In this document: positions 29,000 through 37,869 of the stretch, in pieces
Layout of the letters: each line of letters begins with the position of its first letter
Numbering within the stretch: the first letter of the stretch is position 1
Source of the DNA: Lacrimispora celerecrescens
GTDB lineage: Bacteria > Bacillota > Clostridia > Lachnospirales > Lachnospiraceae
Length of the DNA: 64,000 bases
Assembly: GCF_000732605.1 (NCBI RefSeq)
Contig: NZ_JPME01000011.1
Span: 48,493 to 112,492, forward strand
Direction of reading: 5' to 3'
The notes under the pieces: generated by a model
Told to the model about the DNA's origin: nothing
What the model saw: only the letters and a program-made list of their open reading frames with translations
The model's database searches: none
Translations under genes and position numbers: made by a program

Positions 29000-29698
29000 A
29001 TGAAAATTACTGTGATCTATGCAACGCAGCGCAAGTCAAAGTCCAGTACTTACAACATTGCACAGCGATTTATACAGAATCTTTCGGAAACAGATTCTGT
29101 AAAGGAATTTTTTCTCCCAAAAGATATGCCTAATTTTTGCATAGGCTGTTGGAACTGCTTTACCGATTATAGGAATTGTCCGGATTATGGTTATTTAAAA
29201 CCAATTTTAGAGTCCATGCTTGAAGCCGATCTGCTGATTTTTACAGCACCGGTTTACGTCTATCATGTCCCGGGGCAGGTAAAGGCGTTTCTTGATCATT
29301 TTGGATACCAATGGATGGCTCATCAGCCGAGAAAGGAAATGTTTCACAAGCAGGTTCTTCTTATTTCCACGGCTGCAGGTGCAGGTACAAGGTCTGCGCT
29401 GCGGGATTTAAAGGATAGCATGACTTTCTGGGGTATTTCTCGTATTTACGCATTTGGAAGGAACATCCATGGAAGCGATTGGGACACGGTAGCCGACAAA
29501 AAGAAGGCAAAGCTGCAAATGGAAATTGACAGGCTTTCGGTTAAGATCAAGGGGAAAGACAGGCCGGTAACTCCTTCTTTAAAGGTCAAGACTTTATTTC
29601 ATGTCATGAGATTTATGCATAAAAAGTTTCATTTTAACCCTGCGGATGTACATTACTGGGAATCCCTTGGCTGGCTAAATAAAGAGAGACCTTGGTGA
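29000..29698 (+). CDS. Flavodoxin-fold NAD(P)H-dependent oxidoreductase
   Basis: A 232-residue protein of the NADPH-dependent FMN reductase/iron-sulfur flavoprotein group. The FMN phosphate loop is near the N-terminus (ATQRKSKSSTYNIA), a cysteine cluster Cys47-x2-Cys50-x2-Cys53 with Cys60 follows, and APVYVYHVPGQVKAFLDH is the family's flavin-contact segment. The cysteines could hold an iron-sulfur cluster. It appears monocistronic. Confidence 0.88.
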   Translation: MKITVIYATQRKSKSSTYNIAQRFIQNLSETDSVKEFFLPKDMPNFCIGCWNCFTDYRNCPDYGYLKPILESMLEADLLIFTAPVYVYHVPGQVKAFLDHFGYQWMAHQPRKEMFHKQVLLISTAAGAGTRSALRDLKDSMTFWGISRIYAFGRNIHGSDWDTVADKKKAKLQMEIDRLSVKIKGKDRPVTPSLKVKTLFHVMRFMHKKFHFNPADVHYWESLGWLNKERPW

Positions 29699-29781
29699 TA
29701 TATATTTTACCCATGGGTGTTTCCCCTGTGAGCTGTCCGTTTGCAAATGCAGATTGCTGTTTAAAAATTATTCAAGTATAA

Positions 29782-29967
29782 TCACCTTCAGCTGCGGGCT
29801 GGCATGTGTATTTACAGTGCACCGGTCCGGAGGAGCTGCTAAAGACGGCTGTTGTGGCGCTCTATGCGGCTAAGAATCAAGGCAGGAACCGAATTGTGAT
29901 ATACGACGGTCCCATAAAGTGCAGGAACCGGAAAAGCTGGAACCATGCCCTAACTTTACTCTTTTGA
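29782..29967 (+). pseudogene. Remnant of a GGDEF domain C-terminus
   Basis: One frame reads ITFSCGLA and, after a frameshift, another reads EELLKTAVVALYAAKNQGRN, ending at a stop at 29967. These match the last strand and helix of a diguanylate cyclase (xTxSxGxA and ADxALYxAKxxGRNR). Nothing else of the domain remains. It is a decayed gene, independent of the intact cyclase at 25271. Confidence 0.6.
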
Positions 29968-30055
29968 CAATAGGAATAATTCTTATTAATGTAACAATGT
30001 CACTGAGTCCTTTTTATTAAGGCGGTATAATTGAAGCATCGTTATAAGAATTATT
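29963..30055 (+). promoter_or_regulatory. Twelve-base inverted repeats ahead of the rhodanese gene
   Basis: AATAATTCTTAT (29975-29986) recurs as its exact reverse complement at 30044-30055, and each copy is itself near-palindromic (AATAA-TTC-TTATT). A TATAAT lies between at 30025-30030. This looks like a pair of repressor sites flanking a promoter, upstream of the gene at 30080. The protein that binds is unknown. Confidence 0.45.
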
Positions 30056-30079
30056 TTAAATTAAGAAGGAGATGCTGAG

Positions 30080-30397
30080 ATGAGCATATTTAAATTTTTT
30101 TCTAACCGTTCGGATTTTGCTTCAGGAGTTGATCAGGCTAACAACACGCCCAATGCTGTATTGCTGGATGTGCGTACGGCACAGGAATATATGGAAGGCC
30201 ATATTCCCGGCAGCATTAATATGCCGTTGGACCGGCTGGAATCCAATAAGCTTAACAAAAACAATCCGGTTTTTGTTTATTGCCGCAGCGGAGCCCGCAG
30301 CAGACAAGCCTATCGTTACTTAAGTACGAATGGTTATTCCGTTACTGATATAGGCGGTATTGCCGATTACCACGGCAAACTGGAGAAGGGAAAATAA
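30080..30397 (+). CDS. Rhodanese-like sulfurtransferase, single domain
   Basis: A 105-residue single-domain rhodanese with catalytic Cys68 in the loop CRSGAR, and LLDVRTAQEYMEGHIPGSINMPL as the family's front half. It transfers sulfane sulfur to thiol acceptors. GAAGGAG precedes the ATG. The possible operator upstream suggests control by a sulfur or redox sensor. Confidence 0.92.
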   Translation: MSIFKFFSNRSDFASGVDQANNTPNAVLLDVRTAQEYMEGHIPGSINMPLDRLESNKLNKNNPVFVYCRSGARSRQAYRYLSTNGYSVTDIGGIADYHGKLEKGK

Positions 30398-30484
30398 CTG
30401 GAAATGTGATCTGGCTTTTGATATCCACAATGATTTTGGGAATCGGGCATATAGGTTTTCATCTGCAGCACTGCAGGGAAATGG

Positions 30485-30955
30485 ATGGTAACGGCAATGG
30501 AAGAAATCGAAGAATTAGTGAATGGGTTAAGAAATCAAGATCATAATTATGCTTATCAATGCCTGAAACAGCTTGAAGAGGAGTGCGGCCATTCCGATAC
30601 CGTATACCCCTATTTTGATTTTTTCACAGAAATGCTTCATGACCCAAACTCATATGTCAGAACAAGGGGCATCATCTTGATTGCCGCTAATGCCAAATGG
30701 GATAAGGAAAACCGGATTGATGAAATCATTGATGAGCTTTTGATGCATGTGATGGATGAGAAACCTGTCACGGCAAGACAGTGCATTAAGGTTCTTCCTC
30801 AGATTGCCGCAAGTAAGCGCCTTTTGGCTGAGTGTATTATCGATGCGCTGGAAACAGCCAATCCACAAAGATATAAAAGCAGCATGCAAACACTGATATG
30901 CAAAGACATTCAAAATGCACTGGAAAGCATTAATTGTGTTCAACGAGAAATATAA
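30485..30955 (+). CDS. Unknown helical (HEAT-like) protein
   Basis: A 156-residue acidic, all-helical cytoplasmic protein. Repeated patterns such as DPNSYVRTRGIILIAANAKWD and KPVTARQCIKVLPQIA resemble paired helices of HEAT-type repeats, which bind other proteins. The start could be ATG 30485 or 30497. I do not recognise a specific family. It is followed by a terminator. Confidence 0.7.
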   Translation: MVTAMEEIEELVNGLRNQDHNYAYQCLKQLEEECGHSDTVYPYFDFFTEMLHDPNSYVRTRGIILIAANAKWDKENRIDEIIDELLMHVMDEKPVTARQCIKVLPQIAASKRLLAECIIDALETANPQRYKSSMQTLICKDIQNALESINCVQREI

Positions 30956-31007
30956 ACATTTCATCAAACATGAATTTTTAAGATTTTTAATATGGAGTCT
31001 CGCAATA

Positions 31008-31046
31008 TGACTGGATCACGGTCATGGAGCGGGGCTCCTTTTTTTA
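31008..31046 (+). terminator. Rho-independent terminator
   Basis: Two small stems, ATGAC/GTCAT and GGAGC (31026-31030) with GCTCC (31034-31038), then TTTTTTT. It ends the transcript of the gene at 30485. Confidence 0.65.
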
Positions 31047-31112
31047 TGAAAACGCCTGTTTATCGCTTAACAATCCATGATAATGGCAGATTTTTAGAGG
31101 TTGCACGACAAC

Positions 31113-31365
31113 TTGTATGCAATCTTTTGAATGAGCCATTTTTGGTAAAATTTGGATCATATTTGTGAAAAAAATCAGAAGATTACTAATTGGTTAAAAA
31201 AAAAATGTAGAAAATGCTAATGAAATAGTTGATTTTAAAGTATGGATATGATATATTTTACAATGCAAACAATAAACAAAAGAATAAAAAAAGGCGTATT
31301 TTCAGTACTGATATGCATTTACCGGGATACTGATGTGCAATCCTGATTGATGCTTGTGTGCAATA
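31113..31365 (+). promoter_or_regulatory. Repeated TGCAAT-type motif upstream of a GntR gene
   Basis: Three related sites occur in the 350-base gene-free leader: TTGTATGCAATC (31113-31124), TGATGTGCAATC (31331-31342) and CTTGTGTGCAATA (about 31352-31364). The first also forms an inverted pair with TTGCA at 31101. They could be binding sites for the FCD-type regulator encoded directly downstream. Otherwise this stretch shows no gene. Confidence 0.35.
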
Positions 31366-31401
31366 GGATGCCAACAGTTTTCGTAGGGAGGGAAAATAGT
31401 G

Positions 31402-32112
31402 ATGGAAGTGGAAGTAGGAAAAAGCGACCAGAGGAGCGACATCTATAATCAGCTGCGCATGCAGATATTGAATTTGGATATTCGGCCAGGAGAGCGGCTG
31501 AGCGAAAATATTTTGTCCAGCCAGATGAATGCCAGCCGGACTATGGTGAGAGATGCCCTTTCCCGCCTGGTAGAGGAAGGATATATTGTGGTTTACCCTC
31601 AGAGGGGAACCGAAGTCACGCTGCTTGACAGCGAACGGATTAGGCAGTCCGTTTTTTCTCATAATGTGCTGGAACAGGCAATCATTGAGGAAATATGCCG
31701 CCAGGGTCTTACGAAAACTCAGATTGAACAGCTGGAAGAGGTCCTTAACTATCAGAAATACGAGTTAAATAAAGAAAATCCCATTGATTTTCTGATCGTG
31801 GAGCAGCAGCTTCATTATCTGCTTTCTACCTTCTGCGGTCATGAGTATGTCTGGGAGGTTTTCCGGACTATGGATTGCGATTTGCTGCGTTTGAATTATC
31901 TTCAGTATACGACATTTAACTATAAGACAGACATGTCTTCCCTGACGAGCCTTGAGCACGTCCAGGTGGAGGGACGCCTTTTGCTTGATAATCTAAAGCG
32001 CCGGGATGCAGAAGCTGCATGCCTGATCTGCGCGAATCATTTCAATTCGGTTCTTTGGAATGCGGGAACGCTTCGGGGAATCTATCCACAGTTCTTTTCC
32101 GGTCAGGCGTAA
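31402..32112 (+). CDS. GntR-family transcriptional regulator, FCD type
   Basis: A 236-residue repressor: winged helix at residues 10-75 (RPGERLSENILSSQMNASRTMVRDAL shape) and an all-helical FCD ligand domain after it. ATG 31402 is chosen over GTG 31399; both fit the GGGAGGG site. FCD regulators usually respond to organic acids or sugar acids. It stands at the start of the catabolic island and 140 bases before the permease, which it probably controls. Confidence 0.88.
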   Translation: MEVEVGKSDQRSDIYNQLRMQILNLDIRPGERLSENILSSQMNASRTMVRDALSRLVEEGYIVVYPQRGTEVTLLDSERIRQSVFSHNVLEQAIIEEICRQGLTKTQIEQLEEVLNYQKYELNKENPIDFLIVEQQLHYLLSTFCGHEYVWEVFRTMDCDLLRLNYLQYTTFNYKTDMSSLTSLEHVQVEGRLLLDNLKRRDAEAACLICANHFNSVLWNAGTLRGIYPQFFSGQA

Positions 32113-32252
32113 AAACCGGCCCGGATGGAAATAAATATTTATTATTATGATGAAAGGAGTATGGGTAGAAGTTTGAGAGAGACTGCCGCCTTAAGGGAAG
32201 GGCAAGAGAGTTTGCATTGCATGGAGAATAAAAAGTCATAGGAGGTATTACT

Positions 32253-33641
32253 TTGGAGTACATTATTGGAATCATTTTATTAATTTCTTTCTTTGGCCTG
32301 GCGTATTACTGTATCAAGGGTCATAACCTGATGATCGGCTTCCTGCTGATTACGCTTCTTTGGACTATTCTTCCAATTGGAGGAACATTATTTGCAAGTG
32401 AAGCATTTCTGGCGTCTAATCCAATCCTTCAGTTTGGAAAAGACAACACACTGATTGCAGCTTTAAACAAGATTTACCAGTCTGCTCCTGAAGGTTGGGG
32501 AACCACTCTGGTAAACGTTTGCTGGGGTGCTTGGTTTGGCCGCGTGCTTATGGATACTGGAATTGCTTCCACTTTGATCCGTAAGACCGTTGAATTAGGC
32601 GGAGACAAGCCATTTGTTACAGTAGCGCTGTTAAACATTGTTACGGCTCTGATCTTCACGGCCATGACAGGAGCCGGCCCGGTTATCGCAATCGGCGTTA
32701 TCGTGCTTCCAATCCTTATGTCTCTGGGTATTCCCAAGTCTGTTGCACTGTTCACATTTATGGGTTCCGTTGCTTCAGGTATTTACTTAAACCCAGTAAA
32801 CTTTGCACAGTATCGTGCATTCTTTATTAAACCAGAAGAGATGCCAGAGTTTACCCTTGGCTGGTATGCATCACACTGGGGTTATGCTGCCCTGGTTATC
32901 ATGCTGGTTGCAACAACAGTACTGGCTGCTTTTTACTTAAAGCGTGCAAAAACCGTTCATGCTTGGGCCGCACAGACCCGCAGCACAGCATCCGAACAGA
33001 AGAATGCTCCTTTCTACACACTGCTTCTTCCTATCGTACCTGTTATTCTTAAGATCTGGCTGGATTTCTCCGTAATCGGCGGCTTTGTAATCGCAGGATT
33101 CCTGGCTCTGTTCCTTTGCGGAAGAATGAGTGGAACGTTCAAAGAGAATTGCCAGCTTGTTAACAAGCTGTTCTATGATGGTGTAGTTGATACCGCTCCA
33201 CTAGTAGGATTCCTTCTTACTCTGCCTATGTTTAACCAGGTAGCAGCTTATGCTTCTCCTTACTTCAAGGTGATTTTGGGCAACGTAATGCCAAAGAGCG
33301 AGATCGTTGTCTGTATTGTATTCGCTGTTCTGCTTTGCATGGGATTGTTCCGTGGACCGATGACTTTGGTTGGCTGTGGAGCTGCTACTCTTGGCGTATT
33401 GTCCAATGTTGCTTCCTTCTCTGTACCGTTCTTATATGCGGTATTCGCTATTCCGACAATTACAGTAAATATCGGAAGCTGTATCACCCAGTCATGGGTT
33501 GCATGGGGACTTGCTTATACAAAGGTAGAATCAAGAGATTTCTTGAAGCTGTCCATCCCCAATGCATATCTTACCGGTGTGCTGCAGTACGTTGCAACCT
33601 TTATTATGCTGGGTGGACTTGGCGCCGCTTGGTTCCTATAA
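32253..33641 (+). CDS. Putative organic-acid permease (GntP/CitM-like ion transporter superfamily)
   Basis: A 462-residue membrane protein with about eleven hydrophobic segments. It starts at TTG behind AGGAGG. The segment TAMTGAGPVIAIGVIVLPIL is a Gly/Pro-rich re-entrant loop of the kind found in GntP-like and related symporters, and a second such stretch is near MGLFRGPMTLVGCGA. The family moves gluconate, citrate or other organic acids with protons or cations. It starts the operon that continues with the hydantoinase-like gene, so it probably imports the island's substrate. Confidence 0.75.
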   Translation: MEYIIGIILLISFFGLAYYCIKGHNLMIGFLLITLLWTILPIGGTLFASEAFLASNPILQFGKDNTLIAALNKIYQSAPEGWGTTLVNVCWGAWFGRVLMDTGIASTLIRKTVELGGDKPFVTVALLNIVTALIFTAMTGAGPVIAIGVIVLPILMSLGIPKSVALFTFMGSVASGIYLNPVNFAQYRAFFIKPEEMPEFTLGWYASHWGYAALVIMLVATTVLAAFYLKRAKTVHAWAAQTRSTASEQKNAPFYTLLLPIVPVILKIWLDFSVIGGFVIAGFLALFLCGRMSGTFKENCQLVNKLFYDGVVDTAPLVGFLLTLPMFNQVAAYASPYFKVILGNVMPKSEIVVCIVFAVLLCMGLFRGPMTLVGCGAATLGVLSNVASFSVPFLYAVFAIPTITVNIGSCITQSWVAWGLAYTKVESRDFLKLSIPNAYLTGVLQYVATFIMLGGLGAAWFL

Positions 33642-33715
33642 TAGGAATATTTACAGCTGTTCGATGAACAGGATAAAAACTCGCACTCTTCTAAACTAAG
33701 ATAGATTACCCATAG

Positions 33716-33748
33716 GTCCGGGCGCGCCTTTGCGCACCCGGACGCTTT
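33716..33748 (+). terminator. GC-rich hairpin between permease and hydantoinase-like gene
   Basis: GTCCGGG (33716-33722) pairs with CCCGGAC (33737-33743), with additional GCGC pairing inside, then GCTTTTC. The T-tract is short, so this may attenuate rather than stop transcription and make the permease mRNA more abundant. Confidence 0.55.
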
Positions 33749-33863
33749 TCAACATTCATCTGAATGAGGGATTAAATATTGTTAAAACTAAGGTGCAAAC
33801 ACCTAGCAGGTTTACCTTTATGCCAGAATGTGTGGCAAAGAAATGGAAAGGAATGGAAAATAA

Positions 33864-36002
33864 ATGGCAGAACGAATTCACAGACCGGTTCGTATGGGGA
33901 TTGACGTAGGCGGTACCTATACCAAATGCGTTGCAATGGATAACGATACCCATGAAATTATCGGAAAAAACGAAGTAAAGACGACACATGACCACAAAGA
34001 CGGCGTTGCTGCCGGTGTTGTGCAGAGCTTTAAAAACTGCATGGACGAAAATGATATCTCTCCGGAGGATGTGGTATTTGTGGCTCACTCTACCACCCAG
34101 GCTACCAATGCCTTTATTGAGGGCGATGTGGCTAGCGTTGGTGTCGTAGGAGTAGCAGGGGGTGGTCTTGAGGGCTTTCTGGCAAAGCGGCAGCTGGCTT
34201 TAAAAGACATTGTGTTAGATGAAAAAGTCGGCCGTATGATCAAGGTGTATAATACCTTTATTAAGAAGAAAATGCTGACAGAAGATATCATCAACAAGAA
34301 CATCGATGATCTGCTTGCCCAGGGTTCCCAGGTAATGGTGGCTTCCATGGCTTTTGGCGTGGACAGCATGGGTGAAGAGCAGATGATCCATGACTGCGCA
34401 AAAAAGAAAAATGTGCCAGTTACAATGGCTTCCGATATTACAAAACTTTACGGACTTACCCGTCGTACCCGTACGGCGGCAATCAATGCTTCCATTCTGC
34501 CGAAGATGATGATGACTGCAAATGCTACAGAAACCTCAGTAAAATCTGCGGGCGTTAACGTGCCCTTAATGATTATGAGAGGCGACGGCGGTGTTATGGA
34601 AATCGGCGAGATGAGAAAGCGTCCGATTTTAACGGCACTTTCCGGTCCTGCAGCATCGGTTATGGGCTCTCTCATGTATCTTCGTGCTTCCAATGCCATC
34701 TATTTTGAGGTTGGTGGAACTACCACCAACATTGGAGTCATTAAGAACGGCCGTCCTGGTGTGGATTATGCCAAAATCGGCGGTCATGACACCTATATCA
34801 ACTCTCTGGATGTCCGGATCTTAGGCTGCGCAGGCGGCTCCATGGTCCGTGTCAATGATAAATGCGTGGTAGACGTAGGTCCTCGTTCCGCTCATATCGC
34901 CGGCTGTGAATATGCCTGCTTTATGCCGGAAGAAGAGATCGTTGATCCACAGATCGAAATGGTCAGCCCAAAACCAGGTGATCCGGGCGACTATGTAACC
35001 CTGCGGTTAAAGAACGGAAAGCGTATCTGCTTTACCAATACAGATGCTGCAAACGTTCTGGGCCTTATTGATGAGAAATACTTTGCCCACGGCAATGCGG
35101 GTTCCGCCAGAAAAGCAATGCAGCCGGTCGCTGATAAGCTTGGCATTACAGTCGAAGAATTGGCTACCCAGATTCTGGATAAGGACTTTGAAAAGATCAA
35201 CGCCTGCATCAACTCCCTGGCTGAAAAGTACAAACTGGATCATGACAGCATGAAACTGGTAGGCTGCGGCGGCGGTGCTGCTTCCCTGGTACCTTACTGT
35301 GCAGGCAAGATGGGACTGCAGTACAGCATCCCGGAAAATGCAGAAGTAATTTCTTCTATTGGTGTAGCTCTTTCCATGGTTCGTGACGTGGTAGAGCGTG
35401 TGATACCAAACCCAACACAGGAAGACATCCGTGAGCTGAAAAAAGAGGCGGCAGATTTAGCAGTCAGTTCAGGCGCTTCTCCTGATTCCGTTGAGATCCA
35501 TATAGAAATCGACAGCCAGACAGGAAAGGTAACGGCCATAGCCACGGGATCCACGGAGGTAAAGACCACAGATCTTTTAAAGGCATGTGAGGAGCCGGAG
35601 GCTTGCGAGCTTGCATTACAGGATTTCGGTCCCAAGATTTGCAATGTAAAATTGGCTGAGATGACAGACAAGTTTTATGTTTATAAAGGGGAAAAAGACG
35701 GCAAATCACCTCTGCGTATCGTAGACAGTAAGGGATTCATTAAAGTGCAGTGTTCCGACGGTGTTGTAGAGAAATGTAAGGTAAAGGATTACGAAGAGGT
35801 TGTAGAAAAGCTTTGGAAGGAAAATGCTGTGTTTAAGACGGATACCGTGCTGCGTCCTGATTTCTTTGTATGCTTCGGACCCAGAGTATGCGACTATAGC
35901 GCAGTAGACTTAGAGCAGGTTATGCTTCTTATGAATCTGGACTTGGGAGACCGTGAACCAGAGGAAGATGTCCTGATCGTAGCTTCCGTACAGGAGATTT
36001 AA
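33864..36002 (+). CDS. Hydantoinase/oxoprolinase A-like ATPase
   Basis: A 712-residue protein of the HyuA/oxoprolinase family. The N-terminal phosphate-binding loop GIDVGGTYTK and the later VGGTTTNIGV are the two nucleotide-binding loops of the actin/Hsp70/sugar-kinase fold; SGPAASVMGS links them. The known family members hydrolyse hydantoins or 5-oxoproline, or carboxylate ketones, using ATP and a separate B subunit. There is no HyuB-like gene here, and the next gene encodes a zincin-like protein. The substrate is presumably the acid taken up by the permease. Function is therefore open. Confidence 0.85.
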   Translation: MAERIHRPVRMGIDVGGTYTKCVAMDNDTHEIIGKNEVKTTHDHKDGVAAGVVQSFKNCMDENDISPEDVVFVAHSTTQATNAFIEGDVASVGVVGVAGGGLEGFLAKRQLALKDIVLDEKVGRMIKVYNTFIKKKMLTEDIINKNIDDLLAQGSQVMVASMAFGVDSMGEEQMIHDCAKKKNVPVTMASDITKLYGLTRRTRTAAINASILPKMMMTANATETSVKSAGVNVPLMIMRGDGGVMEIGEMRKRPILTALSGPAASVMGSLMYLRASNAIYFEVGGTTTNIGVIKNGRPGVDYAKIGGHDTYINSLDVRILGCAGGSMVRVNDKCVVDVGPRSAHIAGCEYACFMPEEEIVDPQIEMVSPKPGDPGDYVTLRLKNGKRICFTNTDAANVLGLIDEKYFAHGNAGSARKAMQPVADKLGITVEELATQILDKDFEKINACINSLAEKYKLDHDSMKLVGCGGGAASLVPYCAGKMGLQYSIPENAEVISSIGVALSMVRDVVERVIPNPTQEDIRELKKEAADLAVSSGASPDSVEIHIEIDSQTGKVTAIATGSTEVKTTDLLKACEEPEACELALQDFGPKICNVKLAEMTDKFYVYKGEKDGKSPLRIVDSKGFIKVQCSDGVVEKCKVKDYEEVVEKLWKENAVFKTDTVLRPDFFVCFGPRVCDYSAVDLEQVMLLMNLDLGDREPEEDVLIVASVQEI

Positions 36003-36008
36003 TCGATT

Positions 36009-36785
36009 ATGAAGAAGGAAGAGTTTCGGAATGCCCTAAAGCCCATTACAGATGGACTTTTCGGAAAGCAGAGGACAAGCGTGTATGAGCGCCCCCACTT
36101 TGATGTACGTCCAATCGAAGACATGATGAATGACTTAGCGGAAATAGACCCGGTGGAATGGTATTCCTATGCATTTTCTAGAGAGCCGTTAAATGGAAAG
36201 TTTAACGAAGAGCAGCGAAAGGAATGGATGGAGAAAAGCCTGGCCTGCGGCAGAGAATATGCACAGAAGGTTTGTGAAAAGTACCAGACCAGGGATCCTA
36301 AGAAGCTGGCACAAGCCATGGGCATGGATATCTCTTTTCCCGAATTCCCAGAGAAAACCGACCGTGTGCTTTTCGCTGAATACAGGGTACCCAATAAAAT
36401 CTGCATCTATATGGATGCGGTGAAAAAAGGGGAGAAGCTCTTTGACAGACCGGGGATTTCAAATTTGCTGACAGAGGGACTTGATATCAGCCGCCTTCTG
36501 CTGGCTCACGAGCTATTTCATCACGTGGAAGAGCAATACCATCATGAGATTTTCACGAAAACAGAAAAGGTCAGACTGTGGTCCCTTGGTTTTCTTCGTA
36601 ACGATTCCAATGTGATCGCTTTCAGCGAGATTGCAGCAATGGGGTTTGCCCAGGAAATCATGGGGATCACCTATTCCCCCTATATAATGGATGTATTTTT
36701 GGTCTATGGCTATTCACCGGAAGAAGCCAGTGGACTTTACGAAGAGATGATGGTCTGTGCGGGGAGAACACCGCGGACCGCCTAA
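36009..36785 (+). CDS. Zincin-like protein of unknown function with HExxH motif
   Basis: A 258-residue protein. It carries LLLAHELFHHVEEQ (His167, Glu168, His171) and, 36 residues on, SEIAAMGFAQEIMG with Glu207. That arrangement (HExxH, then Glu in a helix ending near FA) resembles the ImmA/IrrE-type metallopeptidase core. The first 150 residues have no recognised domain. It begins 6 bases after the hydantoinase-like gene and precedes yiaK by 18 bases, so it is co-expressed with catabolic enzymes. It may be a zinc hydrolase acting on the pathway substrate rather than a peptidase. I do not recognise a named family. Confidence 0.75.
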   Translation: MKKEEFRNALKPITDGLFGKQRTSVYERPHFDVRPIEDMMNDLAEIDPVEWYSYAFSREPLNGKFNEEQRKEWMEKSLACGREYAQKVCEKYQTRDPKKLAQAMGMDISFPEFPEKTDRVLFAEYRVPNKICIYMDAVKKGEKLFDRPGISNLLTEGLDISRLLLAHELFHHVEEQYHHEIFTKTEKVRLWSLGFLRNDSNVIAFSEIAAMGFAQEIMGITYSPYIMDVFLVYGYSPEEASGLYEEMMVCAGRTPRTA

Positions 36786-36803
36786 AAGAAAGCAGGAGAA
36801 GAT

Positions 36804-37853
36804 ATGAGTTTAAAAATTCCATATGAGACAGTAAAAGAAACAATTAAAAAAGCGTTGTTAAATGCCGGACTTACTATGGAACAGGCTGAGGTTTGTTCAA
36901 CCATCCACACCCAGTCCAGTGCAGATGGTGTTGAAAGCCATGGATTAAACCGTGTTCCGCGTTTTGTAGAATATGTGCAGAAGGGCTGGGTGGATCCAAA
37001 GGGAAAGCCAGAGCTTATAGGAGCCAGGGGAGCTGTTGAAAATTACGACGGACATTTGGGAATCGGTATTACCAATGCAATGTTTTGCGCAGATCGGGCT
37101 ATGGAGCTTGCCAAAGAACATGGGATCGGATGCGTTGCCTTAAGGAATACGACTCACTGGATGCGGGGCGGCACCTATGCCTGGAGAATGGCAGAGGCTG
37201 GTTTCATGGGCATGAGCTGGATCAATACGGAGAGTTGTATGCCTTTATGGGGCAGTGATGAGCCGGGTGTTGGAAATAACCCGTTCTGCATTGCCATTCC
37301 AAGAGAGGATGGCCCGATTGTTCTTGATATGGCGATGAGCCAGTATGCTTATGGAAAGCTTGGAGTTTACCGTCTGGCAGACAAAAAGCTTCCATTCCCC
37401 GGAGGTTTTGATAAAGACGGAAACTTAACGGATGATCCGGGTGCCATCGAGGAGAGCAGGAGGATCCTTCCCACCGGTTACTGGAAGGGAAGCGGCATGG
37501 CCATTGCGCTTGATTTGGCAGCTGCACTCATGGCAAACGGAAAGAGTGGTTTTGATATGGATGAGGAAGGAAGAGGAAGCTGCACCGGTTGCTGCCAGAT
37601 CTTCATTGCCTATGATCCATATCTTTTCGGAACAAAGGAAGAAATCCAGGAAATGCTTAACCGACGTGTTGCTGCAGCGGATGCAAGTCATCCGGAGCGG
37701 GAAGGCGGCCAGGTTACCTGTCCTGGAGAACGCACCATTACCACAAGAGAACGCAGCATGAAGGATGGTGTGTCCGTAGATGAGACTGTCTGGTCCCAGG
37801 TGGTTGCGATCTCAGAAGGCGATTTAAATACAAAGGACATTGCAAGCAAATAA
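36804..37853 (+). CDS. yiaK: 2,3-diketo-L-gulonate reductase-like oxidoreductase (Ldh family)
   Basis: A 349-residue NAD(P)-dependent enzyme of the malate/L-lactate dehydrogenase-like family. His46 in ADGVESHGLNRV matches the catalytic His44 of E. coli YiaK/DlgD, and GVGNNPFCIAIP is the family's nucleotide-contact stretch. E. coli YiaK reduces 2,3-diketo-L-gulonate, and relatives reduce other 2-oxo acids. Its neighbour is yiaL-like, as in the E. coli yia operon, supporting a role in acid-sugar breakdown. The gene symbol reflects homology, not tested activity. Confidence 0.85.
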   Translation: MSLKIPYETVKETIKKALLNAGLTMEQAEVCSTIHTQSSADGVESHGLNRVPRFVEYVQKGWVDPKGKPELIGARGAVENYDGHLGIGITNAMFCADRAMELAKEHGIGCVALRNTTHWMRGGTYAWRMAEAGFMGMSWINTESCMPLWGSDEPGVGNNPFCIAIPREDGPIVLDMAMSQYAYGKLGVYRLADKKLPFPGGFDKDGNLTDDPGAIEESRRILPTGYWKGSGMAIALDLAAALMANGKSGFDMDEEGRGSCTGCCQIFIAYDPYLFGTKEEIQEMLNRRVAAADASHPEREGGQVTCPGERTITTRERSMKDGVSVDETVWSQVVAISEGDLNTKDIASK

Positions 37854-37869
37854 AAAGGAGAGAAAACTT

